Assembly: GCF_000699445.3 (NCBI RefSeq)
Contig: NC_067196.1
Location: 2,666,001 to 2,730,000, forward strand
From: Schistosoma haematobium
Lineage: Eukaryota; Platyhelminthes; Trematoda; Strigeidida; Schistosomatidae
Direction: 5' to 3'
DNA: 64,000 bases
The translations under genes were made by a program, and so were the position numbers. Below the pieces are notes generated by a model. That model saw only the letters and a list, made by a program, of their open reading frames with translations. It searched no databases and was not told the origin of the DNA. Shown here piece after piece: positions 24,440-36,559 of this stretch. Positions within the stretch are counted from its first letter, which is position 1; each line of letters begins with the position of its first letter.

Positions 24440-25290
24440 TCGCCGAATCCACAGAATTGGATTCGCTCCACTGGTCACGATTTGTCACTGGAAATCCAAG
24501 AATAAATAAAAACTTGTATTACTGGATTCACTTGGTCTTGTTTACTTGAGTAATTTGTATAACACGAGTGGGTTTGAAGCGAACAATGCTGAGTTCAAGT
24601 CGCAGATTAGGTATCAACTCTGAGGTGCAGCTACATCCATCTGATGAATCCCAAACAGAAAGAAACGCGCCTGCCACTATTCATCTTTGTTTAAAATGTT
24701 GTTGGATTTTTGAATGTATTCAGTAGTTTTAGTCTCTTGAGTCAAATCTGGTAACCATAGAGTTTTCTATTTACTGCTGTTAATACACATAGTGAATTAT
24801 TATCACTAAATACTAAACCGTAACGTGATGACAGTGGATTGTATTTTGATTAATCAACAATTGTGAATGTTTTCCCTACTTCAACTGTTTGATATGCTTG
24901 TATTGTGAGTAATCAGTAATAGAACAGAGCTGGCGCTTTTGATGTTTCGGACGTGATCTCGCCCCGATATTACAAACACAGTTGATAGAATCCATTAAAA
25001 CGATTGTAGAAAATGCTTCATTACTGAGAAGTTATTACAATGTGGTGTTACGTAGGTGGTATGCGTTTTTAAGCAAGATTATTTTCTATGAGACGGTGAT
25101 GCTGACCCTACACACAACCCTCCTCCTTGACACGGGCTTAGGACCGGCAGTAGCTCTGGAAGAGCTACAAACGAGCTGAAGCTGAAAAGAAAATTAGGCA
25201 GTTACGATGGTAGTCGATGGGACATACATTACGGACATCAACAAATTGCATCATGATACAAGATGTAACTTGGAACCGTCAAGGGAAAAT
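24440..25290 (+). repeat. Duplicated block A1, copy 2
   Basis: Same order and orientation as 15,700-16,480. The Smα piece at 24,625-24,685 keeps CTGATGA and GAAAC, but stem II and the cleavage triplet are lost. The block ends in an RTE tail that continues after the LTR insertion. Confidence 0.65.
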
Positions 25291-25870
25291 GTTATGCCCC
25301 GGTAAGAATAATGAGTGGTAATTTTTGGGATCCATTTGTGGACCAGTACATTTTTACCGTATAATTGTTAATTATCTATTCATATTCATATCTTTCTTAT
25401 CATAAGCTTTATTTTAACTTATAAACTGTTATTATACGATTTTCCATTCTTGAATTATACCCTGTCTATCAGTCACTGCCTCCCTCATTCACAGCCACAT
25501 CTGGCTAATTCTTGTACAAATGTTGCTTCATATTTTATTGGTACGCTGTGGTCTGTTTGATTGGTATGTAAACTCAGTATGTTTGAAATACATGATTCAT
25601 ATCGCAGAGGCTGGAATTGGTGTTTTGGACTTAACAGGCTGAGCTAGGGAGGAAGCAGGACCGATAAGGACCCTAGGCTGCTCCCACGTGTTTTACGCGT
25701 CCTTGGTTCGGTCGATAGTTCGCTGCGTCTGATTAACGGCTTTAAGCGATAACAGAAAAGAAAAAGAGGAAGATCATAGAACACATTGTTTCAGGAATCG
25801 GAAGCGGATATCAAAATAATGTTCAGAACAGAGTTTGATGGAGAATGTTAGTTGGCAGCCTATACTCTTC
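25175..25870 (+). mobile_element. RTE 3' fragment split by an LTR
   Basis: RTE sequence before 25,290 ('ttggaaccgtcaaggg') resumes after 25,754 ('aaaagaaaaagagg') and runs to a 3' end of the GTAAGTAATG type. Removing the LTR and one 5-bp repeat restores the usual Lys/Arg-rich RTE reading. Confidence 0.75.
25290..25754 (+). mobile_element. Solo LTR (465 bp) with target-site duplication
   Basis: The ends TGTTAT...ATAACA are perfect inverted termini. The 5-bp direct repeat 'gaaaa' lies on both sides. Relatives lie in reverse at 6,817-7,345 and 36,020-36,540. No internal retroviral genes remain, so this is a recombined solo LTR of a Gypsy-type retrotransposon. Confidence 0.85.
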
Positions 25871-26064
25871 GACGTAGGCTAACAGGCGTAAGTAATGTGA
25901 TTCTCATAAATGTCCAAAACTACGACAATCTTGCAATTTAAACTAATATAAACCGGTTGGTACTTACTTTAAACAAGTGTTTTCTTGTTGCTGACAAAAG
26001 ACGTCATGTACTAAGAATTACAGAGCATTTGTGCATTACTGATAACCAATAGAAATTTAAGACA

Positions 26065-27640
26065 TAAGCCTGGAGTCCCTCCGGGGGCTACCGCCGGTCC
26101 CAAGCTCGGATAAAGAAGGAGGGTTGGGCATAGGGTTAGCGACCCCATCCCGTAGAAAACTAACTCGCTAAAAAACGCTAACCAGAAAAAATTATTCGAA
26201 CCTTTTAAACTCTGCCCTGGGAATCAGAAGGTCTTCATTTAGAAGAACTATGACGCCTCATTATGAAAGCCGAGTTCCTTCGGAATTTACGAGGCCGATG
26301 CCCATTTTGACAACCAGAGCAATCATTTATTTAGGTACATGGAATGTTCGTACAATGTGGGACACCAGGCGAGCCTTCCAAATTGCTGCAGAAATGAGGA
26401 GATACTACCTAAAGGTACTTGGGATCAGTGAAACACATTGGACGCAAGTTGGACAACAACGACTAACTTCAGGAGACCTTCTGTTATACTCCGGCCATGA
26501 AGAAGAAAATGCTCCACACACACGAAGAGTTGGATTGATGCTGTCCAAACGAGCACAAAATGCACTTATAGGATGGGAATCTCATGGACCAAGGATCATC
26601 AAAGCCTCCTTCAAAACAAAGAAAGAGGGCATTTCAATGAACATCATTCAATGCTATGAGCCTACCAACGACTACAATGAAGACGCTAAAGATCAATTCT
26701 ACAATAGGCTGTAGTCAATCGTCGAGAAGTGCCCAACAAAGGACCTGACCATACTGATGGGAGATTTCAATGCCAAGGTTGGAACGGACAACACTGGATA
26801 TGAAGATATTATGGGACGACACGGACTAGTAGAAAGGAACGAAAATGGTGGGAGATTTGCAAACCTATGTGCCTTCAATAAACTGGTCATAGGCGGCACC
26901 ATATTCCCACATAAACGCATTCACAAAGCCGCATGGACTTCACCGGATCACACTACGCAGAACCAGATCGACCACATTTACATCAACAAAACCTTCAGGA
27001 GGACGATGGAAGTCGTTCGAATCAAGAGAGGTGCTGATATAGCCTCAGATCATCACTTGCTGGTCGCCAAGATGAAATTGAAACTCAAGAAGCTCTGGAC
27101 AAGGGGGCGGACAATATCACAAATGTTCAATACGGCCTTTCTTCAGGATACTAACAAACTCAACAAATTCAAGATAGTGTTCAACAATAAGTTCCAGGCC
27201 TTTCATGATCTACTCAATGCAGAAAGAGCTACTATGGAGAGCAAATGGAAGGGGATCAAAGAGATAATCACTTCAACATGTCATGAGGTCCTGGGCCACA
27301 AGGAACACCATCACATGGAATGGATCACGGTTGATACACTGGATGAGATTCAAGAAAGGAGGAACAAGAAAGCAGCAATCAATACCAGTCGAACAAGAGC
27401 AGAGAAAGCCAAGGCACAAGCTGAATACACAGAAGTAAACAAACAGGTGAAGAGGAGCACAAGGATTGACAAACGTAAATATGTGGAAGATTTAGCAACG
27501 ACGGCGGAAAAGGCTGCAAGAGAAGGAAATATGCGAGAACTGTATGACATAATAAAGAAACTATCTGGAAATCGCCGCAAACCAGAACGACCAGTGAAAA
27601 GCAAATTAAAGATTTGAGATTATTAACATTTTGAATCAAG
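26065..27640 (+). mobile_element. RTE (SR2-like) LINE, 5' half
   Basis: It starts at a GC-rich 5' end ('gggggctaccgccggtcc', 'gcatagggttagcgacc'), as in schistosome RTE elements. The endonuclease domain and the linker before the reverse transcriptase follow. It stops at about 27,617, before the reverse transcriptase domain. It is the best-preserved LINE in the window. Confidence 0.8.
26250..27617 (+). pseudogene. RTE apurinic-like endonuclease domain
   Basis: Two frames in the same register, 26250-26714 and from 26757, are split by a single TAG at about 26,713. Endonuclease motifs include TWNVRTMW near the start, SETHW, MGDFNAKVG and SDHHLL. After these comes a Lys-rich linker with RKYVEDLATTAEKAAREGN. 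The domain nicks target DNA in LINE insertion. The stop and the missing reverse transcriptase make the copy non-autonomous. Confidence 0.8.
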
Positions 27641-27739
27641 AACATACCTGTTTATAACTTGAAAAATTGTTCACCGAAATTAAATGAGAGACGAAAATAT
27701 GGTTAATAAAATAATAATAGTAATATTATTAATAATCAT

Positions 27740-28540
27740 AATAGTTCGAATTCTTTGTTATATATGTGGTGTTCGCTTCTGACATCGGCAGACACAAGTT
27801 GTATGTAACACAATTCAAAGGTAAAATAGCTGGAGCCGAAGGCCATGAAGATAGATTTAAAAAAGACAGGAAGGAACTGTGAATCGGAAGAATCGGACAG
27901 AATCTAAAGGACAACTGACGGAAGATTTGCAAATAAAGCGGCAAAACTCTAATTTATCTACGAATCAATCAAATTTAAGATAACAGATCTTGGATTTCGG
28001 TGCGAAATTCATTTATCCACTTAAACGGTTAAACAGCGTTTTGGCATTAAAGCTGATAACAGTTCTCTATAAAAACCTTGAATCTAATTCCTGACCATCA
28101 AATGTAAATCATATTTCTGATTCTTCCAACTGCTTTATAACCTTCATATGGTCTTAGTTAAGAGGTGAACATCCTCGTTCAAAGTTCGTCCATTAATTGC
28201 AGTCTCGCTTCAATTATGTTTCATGTATTTTGGAATCAATACAAAGTACATATGAACTAATATAGTTACTATGTGTGTGTATTTGAAATCACTTTGATTG
28301 TGTCATATTCATTTGTTTATTTGAACACTGATACATATAGTTGATCATAGAGATAAGTCTATTTTAGTTTATGTAAGATAATCTTTATTTGTTCTGTTAA
28401 ATCTTCAGTGTTGATCAGCAAAATATATTCACAGAAACCATTGTTCATCAAATTTTTTTGAAATTAATTAACTGATTCATTTTGTTATGATCAGAAAGGG
28501 ATGGTTCTATGGAGATTGTAGTAATCTTTTAATGGTTGAA
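27740..28540 (+). repeat. Dispersed block with hairpin motif (copy 2)
   Basis: It matches 16,485-17,190 in order and begins with a variant of the hairpin ('cttctgacatcggcagac'). Non-coding. Confidence 0.65.
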
Positions 28541-28700
28541 TTCATGAGTCAATATAAAGTAGATCATCATTAAAAACATAGAACTACAGGATATGCGTTT
28601 CGTAGTAATATGGGACTCCTCAGTGGTGCGTATTCATAACCCTGCTCGCGGGACCCGAACCCAGGACCTTCAGACTGTAGACCACTGAGTTGGCATCCAA
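28540..28700 (-). mobile_element. Hammerhead SINE, antisense, decayed
   Basis: 'gggactcctcagtggtgcg' and 'acccgaacccaggacc' are the reverse of the ribozyme core and B box. Stem III and the cleavage side are mutated. Confidence 0.6.
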
Positions 28701-28772
28701 AAGTGTTAATGTTTACCTTCATTCGATCCATGAATAGCTGCGCAATCATTCATCCGATGTCTTAGGTAGATA

Positions 28773-29187
28773 TGTAGAATTAAGGTCTACTATGATATTA
28801 GTACTGAGCTAATAATAGACCTAATCCTAAAATTGTAGACTTGTCATGATATAACTGCCTAATCTATAAGATCTTACGTACAAGTCATACCATCGTCTAC
28901 ACCAACTCATCGTATCGTAACAATCACCAATACATGATGAAGAACAAGCTTAGGCTAGAGGTAGAACAATATATTTAGTATGAATAAAATATATAAGGTA
29001 ACATTTAGTAGGGACCACGCCTGCATGGTCGAGGCTTGCCACTCAGTCAACTCCAATTCATTCAACTCCTTCCTCCCGCCTTCTCCATCGTTAGGTATTT
29101 CACCGCGTTAAATGTTGAATATCTATTTTCCGAGTTGTCTTGTGTTCAGCTTTGAGGATTGTGTGGTCATGGTCCAGTGCCACTACA
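28773..29187. mobile_element. Solo LTR of a second family
   Basis: The inverted ends are TGTAG...CTACA. 'gata' lies on both sides as a possible 4-bp target duplication. A closely similar copy is at 52,821-53,220. Both contain the conserved 'cttctccatcgtt' and 'ttcagctttgaggattgtgt' stretches. Confidence 0.75.
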
Positions 29188-29329
29188 GATACCTCATTTG
29201 GATTCCAAGATGCTTTCTGGAGTTTTGTTGAGAAGCCGTGACGACTGAATTTCAATCCCTGTAGGGTAGAGAGAAGTATCTACCTCAGAAAGTGTTAGAT
29301 GGTCACGGCATTTTGGAGACCGGTCACAT

Positions 29330-29485
29330 TTAGACAATAAGTCTTTTAGACGTTTGCTCAATGGTCAACAGCTTAAGCTTTCGCGTGCTAGACCGAAAGT
29401 TCTTGGTTCAAATCCTGCGTTCGGGATCGTGTATGCGTACTGCTGAGGAGTTCCGTACTAGCACGAAATGGAAGTCCGGTGAATA
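29330..29485 (+). mobile_element. Hammerhead SINE, sense, decayed
   Basis: It holds a tRNA-like head with 'ttcttggttcaaatcc', then 'gtactgctgaggagttcc' and 'gcacgaaatgg'. The GAAA box is present but stems II and III are changed. Confidence 0.6.
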
Positions 29486-30090
29486 ATCAGTGACTATTAG
29501 TGGTGGACTTACAACTGTACATTGGTTGAAAGATTTCAATGGTTGTCGGATTTATATCGATTCGTGATGTCAACTAAATAGTTCAGCTGGATGGTTTTCT
29601 ATTTCAACCGTAGTTGTAAGACAAATAATTCTGATAGACTGAATATGAACAGAATTTCTAGTGAAGAACACCCAAGTACTATTGAGTGTGTAATTTACTG
29701 AAGTGAAATGTATTCGAGTTCTTGTTTAGTCACCTAATTTTTATTTGTTTAACAAAACCTATGTTGTCAATGTCCTCAAGAAACCTTCTACGTCAACTCA
29801 ATCATAAGTCTCACGGATGATTTATGAGTTGGTATTTTATTGAATTGACACCTAAGTCAAATGTACAATTTCAATTAGGTAGGCAAAACAGTATGAGTTT
29901 AGGGACATTTTACCAAAACGGATGGACACTGACAATAATCACATCTGGAGTAGTCCATATCAAACAGAGTAGTGATGTGACATTTCATAACATACAATCA
30001 TCTAAAAAATACTGAAAATTTTGTTGAAATGAGAAAACGCACATATTCATGTATTAGATATTGTCTGTCGCTGTAAAGTCTTATTCATAT
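29485..30090 (+). repeat. Dispersed repeat R1, copy 2 (second half)
   Basis: It matches 18,980-19,580 ('gattcgtgatgtcaactaaa', 'tctagtgaagaacac'). It is joined directly to the ribozyme end of a SINE at 29,480. Confidence 0.65.
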
Positions 30091-30159
30091 CCATGTTTTT
30101 CAAAATAGGCCATTTGAGTTTAAAGAGAACATGAAACCTAACAAATTCAGTATCAACTA

Positions 30160-30320
30160 AAATCATGAACTTATCAACTACAGACCGCCATTGAGAACCT
30201 GGGATCACTGGATAGCCATTTTGTGCTAGTATGGAACTTCTCAACCCTGCGCATAAACGATCCTGCATGTGAAACTCGAACCGAAGGCCTTCGGTCTCTC
30301 GCGTCAGTGCCCGAAGATCA
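30160..30320 (-). mobile_element. Hammerhead-SINE fragment, antisense
   Basis: 'gaccgccattgagaacctgg' and 'gtgaaactcgaacc' mark the reversed tail and B box. The ribozyme core is decayed. Confidence 0.55.
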
Positions 30321-30480
30321 ATAAATACAGACTGCTTTTTTCTGGCTATTATCTCAATATGTAGCCTAATAACATTATAATCTCTGACATCGTTACATCA
30401 AATGTATTTCTCCATTGATACAGTGCTAGCTATTTATAGAATCCTGTGTTTTAAACGCTGTTACTCAATGTAGCATTCTG

Positions 30481-30525
30481 ATTTGTGCTACTGATGTCGA
30501 CAGGTATAAGAAGTATGTATCACGA
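30481..30525 (+). repeat. Dispersed hairpin motif
   Basis: 'gctactgatgtcgacagg' followed by 'tataagaagtatgta'; one stem mismatch compared with the 16.5-kb copy. An RTE fragment starts about 240 bp further on. Confidence 0.45.
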
Positions 30526-30764
30526 GTAGAAATCGAAAGCTTTGGTTGCAGAAGGTTAAGAAGGTCAAAAGAGAGAATGAGGACAGAAGGTGATTGGTGT
30601 AGAAGCACAATAACAATGAATTCTGAAACGCTCGATTGGTATTTCATAAATGAATTATTTACTGTATGGCTCTCAGATTTTACTAAGCGATTCTGTAATG
30701 TTGTTGTGAAATACATTCGGTTATTACCGCATGTGTTCTTGCTTATTACAGCATCATCATCAGG

Positions 30765-32315
30765 AACGGATCTCAGTCGAAACACTGGAAAAATTGAGGG
30801 AAGGAAGAACAATAAAACGGAAATTAACGACAGCCGACTAATAACACACAACGTCAAGGAGCAGGCTGAGTACACTGAAGCAAACAAGCAAGATAAGAGT
30901 AGGTTTGGAGTGGAAAAGCAGAAATATGTGGAAGAACTAGCAACGACAGCAGAATAAGCTGAAAGAGGAGATATGAAACATTATATGATATAGCGAAGAA
31001 ACTGGCAATGAAATATAGTAATCAGAGGGACAGGACAAGTGCAAAGAAAGAATGTCGATCACTAGAGTTCAAGGACAGATGAACAGATGGGTAGAATACA
31101 TCGAGAATACATCTTGAATAGACCAGCTTTGTTGAATCCACCGGACATCGAAGCACCACGTATAGACATTCATATAGATGTCACTCTACTAACGATCGAA
31201 ATAATCAGCTTGGCCATCAGATAAATCAAGAGTGGGAAAGCAGATGGACCTGACATAATACCAGCCGAAGCACTAAAATCAGACATAGAAGTAAATGCTA
31301 ACGTTTTCCACATTCTGTTCACGGTGACTTGGGAGGTGGGACAAGTACCGACAACACTGAAAGAAGAACATATCATTAAGATGACAAGTGAAGAATGTCT
31401 ACCCAAATGTGAGAACCACAGAGACACCACACTTCTGTCGATACAAGGAAATTTTTACAATAGAGTGTTGTTGAACTGGATGAAAGGTTCGACAGACTCT
31501 CAGCTCTGAGATCACCAAATCGCGACACTACGGATAATCGTTGAAAAATCAATGAAACTCGTCATCATACATCAAATTTCTTGATTACGAGAAAGCGTTA
31601 GACAGTATGAAAAGAAAGACCTTATGGAAACTTCTTCGACACTATGGTGTACCTAGGAAGATCTTCAGCATCATAAGGAATTCATACGACGGACTACAGT
31701 CCAAAGCGGTGAATGAAGGACAGCTGACAGACGTATACCAAGTAAGATCCGGAGTGAGGCAAGCCTGCTTAATCTCTCTCTTTCTTTTTTCTGGTGGTTT
31801 ACTGGATCATGTAGTCCTCAACATCTGCAAAAAAACGTGAAATACAATGAGCAACTCCGAATCAATTAGAAGATTTGAACTTCCCAAATGACCTAGCTTT
31901 TCTATCCTATACGCGCTAACAAATGCAGATGAAGACAACTAGTGTAGCCGCATCCCCTGCACCAATAGCCCTCTCACATACACAAACGAAAAACCAAGAT
32001 CCTCAAATAAAACATGGAGAGCGCCAACTCAACCTCACTTGATGGAGGAACTCTGGAAGAGTTGGGAGCATTCACGTATCTGGGTAGCGTATTCGATGAA
32101 CAAGGAGAATCTGAAGCAGATGTAAAGGCGAGGACAGAATTCCTACACTTGATGAACTTACGAAACTCAGAACAACTCTCAACCGACATCGAATTCAGAA
32201 TTTTCAATACAAACGTCAAGACAGTCGACTGTAAGGCGCTCAAAATAAGAGTACCACCACAACCATCATCAAGATGGTGCAAAGATTTATAAACAAATGT
32301 CTGTGTAAGATACTA
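30765..32315 (+). mobile_element. RTE (SR2-like) LINE, reverse transcriptase region, decayed
   Basis: It contains the linker (QKYVEELATTAE), then KSGKADGPDIIPAEALKS, RHYGVPRKI and SYDGLQSKA. The turn SGVRQACLISLFLF follows; the usual Gly-Cys is Ala-Cys here. The region before the YADD box is scrambled. Several stops and frameshifts occur. It ends abruptly where the GCP3 pseudogene begins. Confidence 0.8.
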
Positions 32316-33600
32316 GCCTCTTGCACAGTGTGCATATTTGTTGAACCGAAATGTTTTGAAAGCACAATGTATTAAACTCACGGTCTCAGAATCGATGGTT
32401 GAACTTGTGATTTTAGAAAAAATTAAAATACTCCTTGAGACTTCTAATCAGGATGGTCAATTAAAACGAGCTTATATGAAGTTACAGACACGTGGATTCT
32501 CATTTCGATCGTACCAGTAATCATCAGTCTACCATATGGTTATCGTTTGTTCAACCATTGACAATAACTTAGTTGGTTTTACGGACTCAAGATCCTTGGT
32601 CGAGATTACAATTTTTAGCCAGCTTACGTGATGTATGTAGTGGTTTGAAAGGTAAAGCATTAGCATCTAGAGTGTTTGCTAATGCGAATCATGAAGACGA
32701 CATAGTGACGTTGATTATGCGACGTTTCATGTTCAGTATTGTCTCTAGTTTGTTGTGCTTTACTAATCAACGGATTTGTGATAGTCATCTAGACGATCCA
32801 TATCACGAATTATTTGTTGATATAGGTACGTCAATGAAAATGGGTCGTTTATGGTATGATAAATGTAACTCACTGCACTATAATATAATTTCAAGGTTAA
32901 TCACTTCAAATCAAGCTTACAAGATCTTTGTCACTAGTAAATTGATCAGCATTTAAGTTCATGTTTGTTGAAAACACAAAGGGTTAACAATAGTGAATTT
33001 ATTCATCGTACAGGTTCAGTAAACGTTAAATCAAGGTTGCATGAAGATTTAGATCGAATGATATCTACCGTATGTAAACAAACTATTCAACATTTATTAG
33101 AAAAATTGTTAGGTCGTTATAATATTTAACATCATTTAAGAGCTCCAATACACTTTTTACTCCTAAGATAAAAAGATTTCAATCACCATGTTGTGTATTT
33201 GTTAGATTCTAACTTCAATTAACAATGTTCACGAACACTAATTAGTCTATTAGGTAGTATGTCGAAGACAGCTATATGCAATTCTAATGAAGAGCATAAG
33301 CGATCAGAAATCCCTCAACGTCTCGATGTTCGTTTACTGGATATGTCAGCAGGTCAGGTTACTAGATGGATATACCTTCGTTGGATTATAATATCGAGGT
33401 ACATTAGCTACAATATTTACTTGTAGTTGTCGGTTGACGTATCTATTTTCGTTAAAGGCTAATCAAACATTCTTATCAAATGTATTTACAAGATTTCTAT
33501 TAGATGCTGAATCGTGTCGACTTCTTGGTCGACAGTCTTTTTGTTTGCAATCTCCATGCCACATTTGACAGACTCATGCCCAAGCTTATCAAAATGTCAT
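32316..33600 (+). pseudogene. TUBGCP3: Gamma-tubulin complex component 3 (GCP3) pseudogene, copy A
   Basis: Readings in shifting frames follow the GCP3 grip domains: LRTQDPWSRLQFLASL, ALASRVFA, then LDDPYHELFVD and RLWYDKCNSLHYN, then SNQAYKIFVTSKLISI. Later come VYLLDSN and PQRLDVRLLDMSAG near 33,320. GCP3 is part of the gamma-tubulin ring that nucleates microtubules. There are at least six frameshifts or stops. The conserved blocks follow each other without obvious introns, which favours a retrocopy. It joins directly to RTE sequence on its left. The same junction is seen in copy B. Confidence 0.8.
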
Positions 33601-33829
33601 GTATTCATTGATACTGTAATATAAAACGCATGCAGTGCGATTGATGAACTAAATGGTGATTATGTCTTGTAACGTAAAATGATAATTAAAATTAACAAGC
33701 AAACAAATCTCAAAAGAATCACCAATCTGCATTGTGTTGACTTACCTCATTCTTCATTTAGGTATGATGCAGTGGATAAAATCAAATGATACTTAAGTGT
33801 GAACCAAATTCTCGTACTAAAACTGCCCA

Positions 33830-35000
33830 ACTACTGTGCTTTGAATGTTGTTCTGATTAATACAAGCAAGTTTAATACTACTACACGACACAGAAACGTT
33901 TATTTTGTTGAGTTTATTCTATTATTTATTTGAACAAATAAATATTAATGTGAAGTGGCAACAAATATTTATGCGCCACACTTCATGCAATTTGTGTAAA
34001 GGCTGAAATAATGCTCGGACGTGCAAACCTAAACAGGTGGTTAACTTCGAGGGCAGCTTTCCAAACCCTTGATTTACAGGTCTAATCCACAGTGCAGGGA
34101 ACAACTTTAAGAGATGCATTCCCATGGCAGTCGGTGACTATTAATAGGTACATACGTCATTTTTTTCTTCAGGATCCTGGAGTCTTTTGTACCGTTGGTG
34201 TAGAATCAGGGTTTACCAACTTCCTCAGGTGGACAAACTATATCCATCAACCCGTTTAAAGCGCTGATAATTAGCTTTTCACTCTCTAAATTTCATAAAC
34301 AACAGTAATGCTGCAAAACGGCAGAGAGCATGGATTCTCTGCCGTATTAAGACGTTTAGGGGCCGTTTTCTGGAGTGGTATCTTTTGAAATTATTCGCTG
34401 GAACTTTGCATGCTTCTATAACCGTTCAGAAGTAGTAAGAACACTATATTTGATGATTAAATATTATCTACAAAAACGTATATATCAAAGTATGCATGTG
34501 GATTAAAAAAAATGTTTTTGGATAATTTTACTTTACTTGAATTATTTGATGAACTAAGAGATTCCTAATACATTCTTAGCTTAAATCATTTTCTAAAAAA
34601 ATCTTTCTTAATGAAACATCTTGACCTGTTGAATTCACTATGTATCTTTGATTTTAACTTCTAATTATTGTTTGGAACCATCCATCCTTGCTTACAAATT
34701 TTTCTGTATCCCATAATGATTCTAACCAAACTAGTATTCAGTTCTGTTGTTATTTTTATAGGTAACGTTCTTCAACTACAAATGTTTTGATTAGGTGTAC
34801 CGATTATAAGTATTTGAATTATAGTACAAACTAAGAATCCTAGATATAATGCAATTTAACCGAGAAGTATGAGATGAGGACATATAGACTTATTTTACTT
34901 GAGATTCGAAACGAAGCAGCCAACAAGTAAATAGGAATCATTAGTTCATAGAAACGCTTGCAGTAGTAAATAAATCACCGATATCAGTGGCTCTGTAAGT
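33830..35000. repeat. Family C repeat, copy 3
   Basis: Matches 21,830-22,960, including 'ttaatacaagcaagttt' and 'cgtaaacaacag'-like parts. A frame at 33,922-34,125 is a chance reading of this repeat. Confidence 0.6.
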
Positions 35001-36015
35001 CTTCGACATTGGATGCTGATCACATTAGTCATAATGGACCCACCTAGATGAAGGTGCTCGGTCATGCATCCGTATCAGATCACGAATGAGAACGCCGTGC
35101 CTAAATTCTCCTGCAATCTCTAGAAAGTTTAGATGAGTCACTTCTCGATGGATTGATTGTCTGTCAAATATATCTTCAAATCTACTGACTTCCGACTTTT
35201 GATTTCACTTGATGGACACGGTTCATTTATTGAAGTGTCAAAGTAACAGACAATAAATAGGTTGGAGTGCTATGGAAGCGCTGTGGTTCATCATGGATAC
35301 TGCAGGTTGACATTTTCTCTTTAGGCGCGTTAACGTTTATGGTTCCAATGTTACCTTGAAGATGTATATATCTCCAAAGATAATGAAAGAACAAAACTTT
35401 ATGCTTGGTTATTAGGCATTTACTCAGAAATTACGAAGCTTAGATTTTCAACACTGCTTTGAGCGTTTCGCAAACTTAGAATGACAAATAGTTAGAAAGT
35501 AGTAACTTGTGAGATTGCTTGTGGTCAACGTATTCTCAATATAGTAAGTTGGTGTTTATAAACATATTAACAGAACAAACTGACTGTTTCATAAATGAAG
35601 GTTTCTTTCCAAACTTTGAAGTTCAAATGATTTGAACTCAAATGTGGACTTTATTATCAAGTAGGACAAATAAAGCCACATAACTCATGTTGGTTAGAGT
35701 AGACTGAACCTCTATGTGAACATTTCGTGGAAATGCTTTGTATGAGTATTTAATTTATACAAAATTCAGGCTAATCGAATAGAAAGTTGATTTCAACATT
35801 TCTCTTAACTATTCATCTTAATAAACAGTGAAAATACCATGACATGAAATTTTGGAAACTGCTCATTTTGTGAGTATGGATTCTGGGACAATCTAATCTG
35901 CAGTAACTTAGTGTGCTCAAGACTTGGTTCGTTAATTGTTCGATTTTCTTATTCATTGCATTGATTACTGTCTAAAAATTGAAGTCCATTGCTATTTAAT
36001 TCATAAATGAAAGTA
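35001..36015. other. No gene recognised
   Basis: AT-rich unique-looking sequence. No splice-bounded conserved frame was seen. Confidence 0.4.
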
Positions 36016-36019
36016 AACC

Positions 36020-36540
36020 TTTCACTATTTGTTCTAACTTGTGGTCTTGTGCCCCTATCAATATATGAAGTAATGATACCACCAATAAGACAACAGTGAA
36101 TTATCGACCACAACAACAAAGCATAAAACCCTCTAGTGCAATCTAGAATCTTTACTGATTCTGCCACCTACCTAGTCATGACTGTTGAGTCTAGAACACA
36201 AATCCGAGCCTCAGCATGATGAATCATGTATTTCAAACATTCTGGGTTTATATACAAGTCAAAAAAACGACATCGCACCATAAAATAGAAAATTACATTT
36301 GTACAAGATCTAGCCAAAAGTGGCTGTGAATGTGGGAAACTGTAATTGACGGACTTGACATAACTGAAGAACGGTAAACTGTATAAAAATTGTCTGTGTC
36401 AAAATAAAGCTTGTAATATGAAGAACATGAATATGTATAGTGTAGTTGCCAAACAAGTATGCAATAAAAAATATATGTATGATATCATTCCATAAACAGG
36501 TCCGAACTGTTCTCATTCTTATTCCTTATGAAGATGTAAC
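36020..36540 (-). mobile_element. Diverged LTR related to 25,290-25,754
   Basis: Its reverse complement shares 'gtacaagatctagcc'-like, 'aatcatgtatttcaaacatt' and 'ttctcattcttatt' landmarks with the other two copies. The 6,817 copy is its closest relative. Confidence 0.5.
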
Positions 36541-36559
36541 TATTAATTAAAACTAAAAT

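Noticed and set aside
32014..32292. 92-codon frame, and its nearly identical copy at 56655-56933
   Set aside because: Reading of the decayed RTE reverse transcriptase, not a separate gene.
32573..32956. Intact GCP3 gene
   Set aside because: The 127-codon piece matches GCP3 but is bounded by stops and frameshifts on both sides; the locus is a pseudogene.
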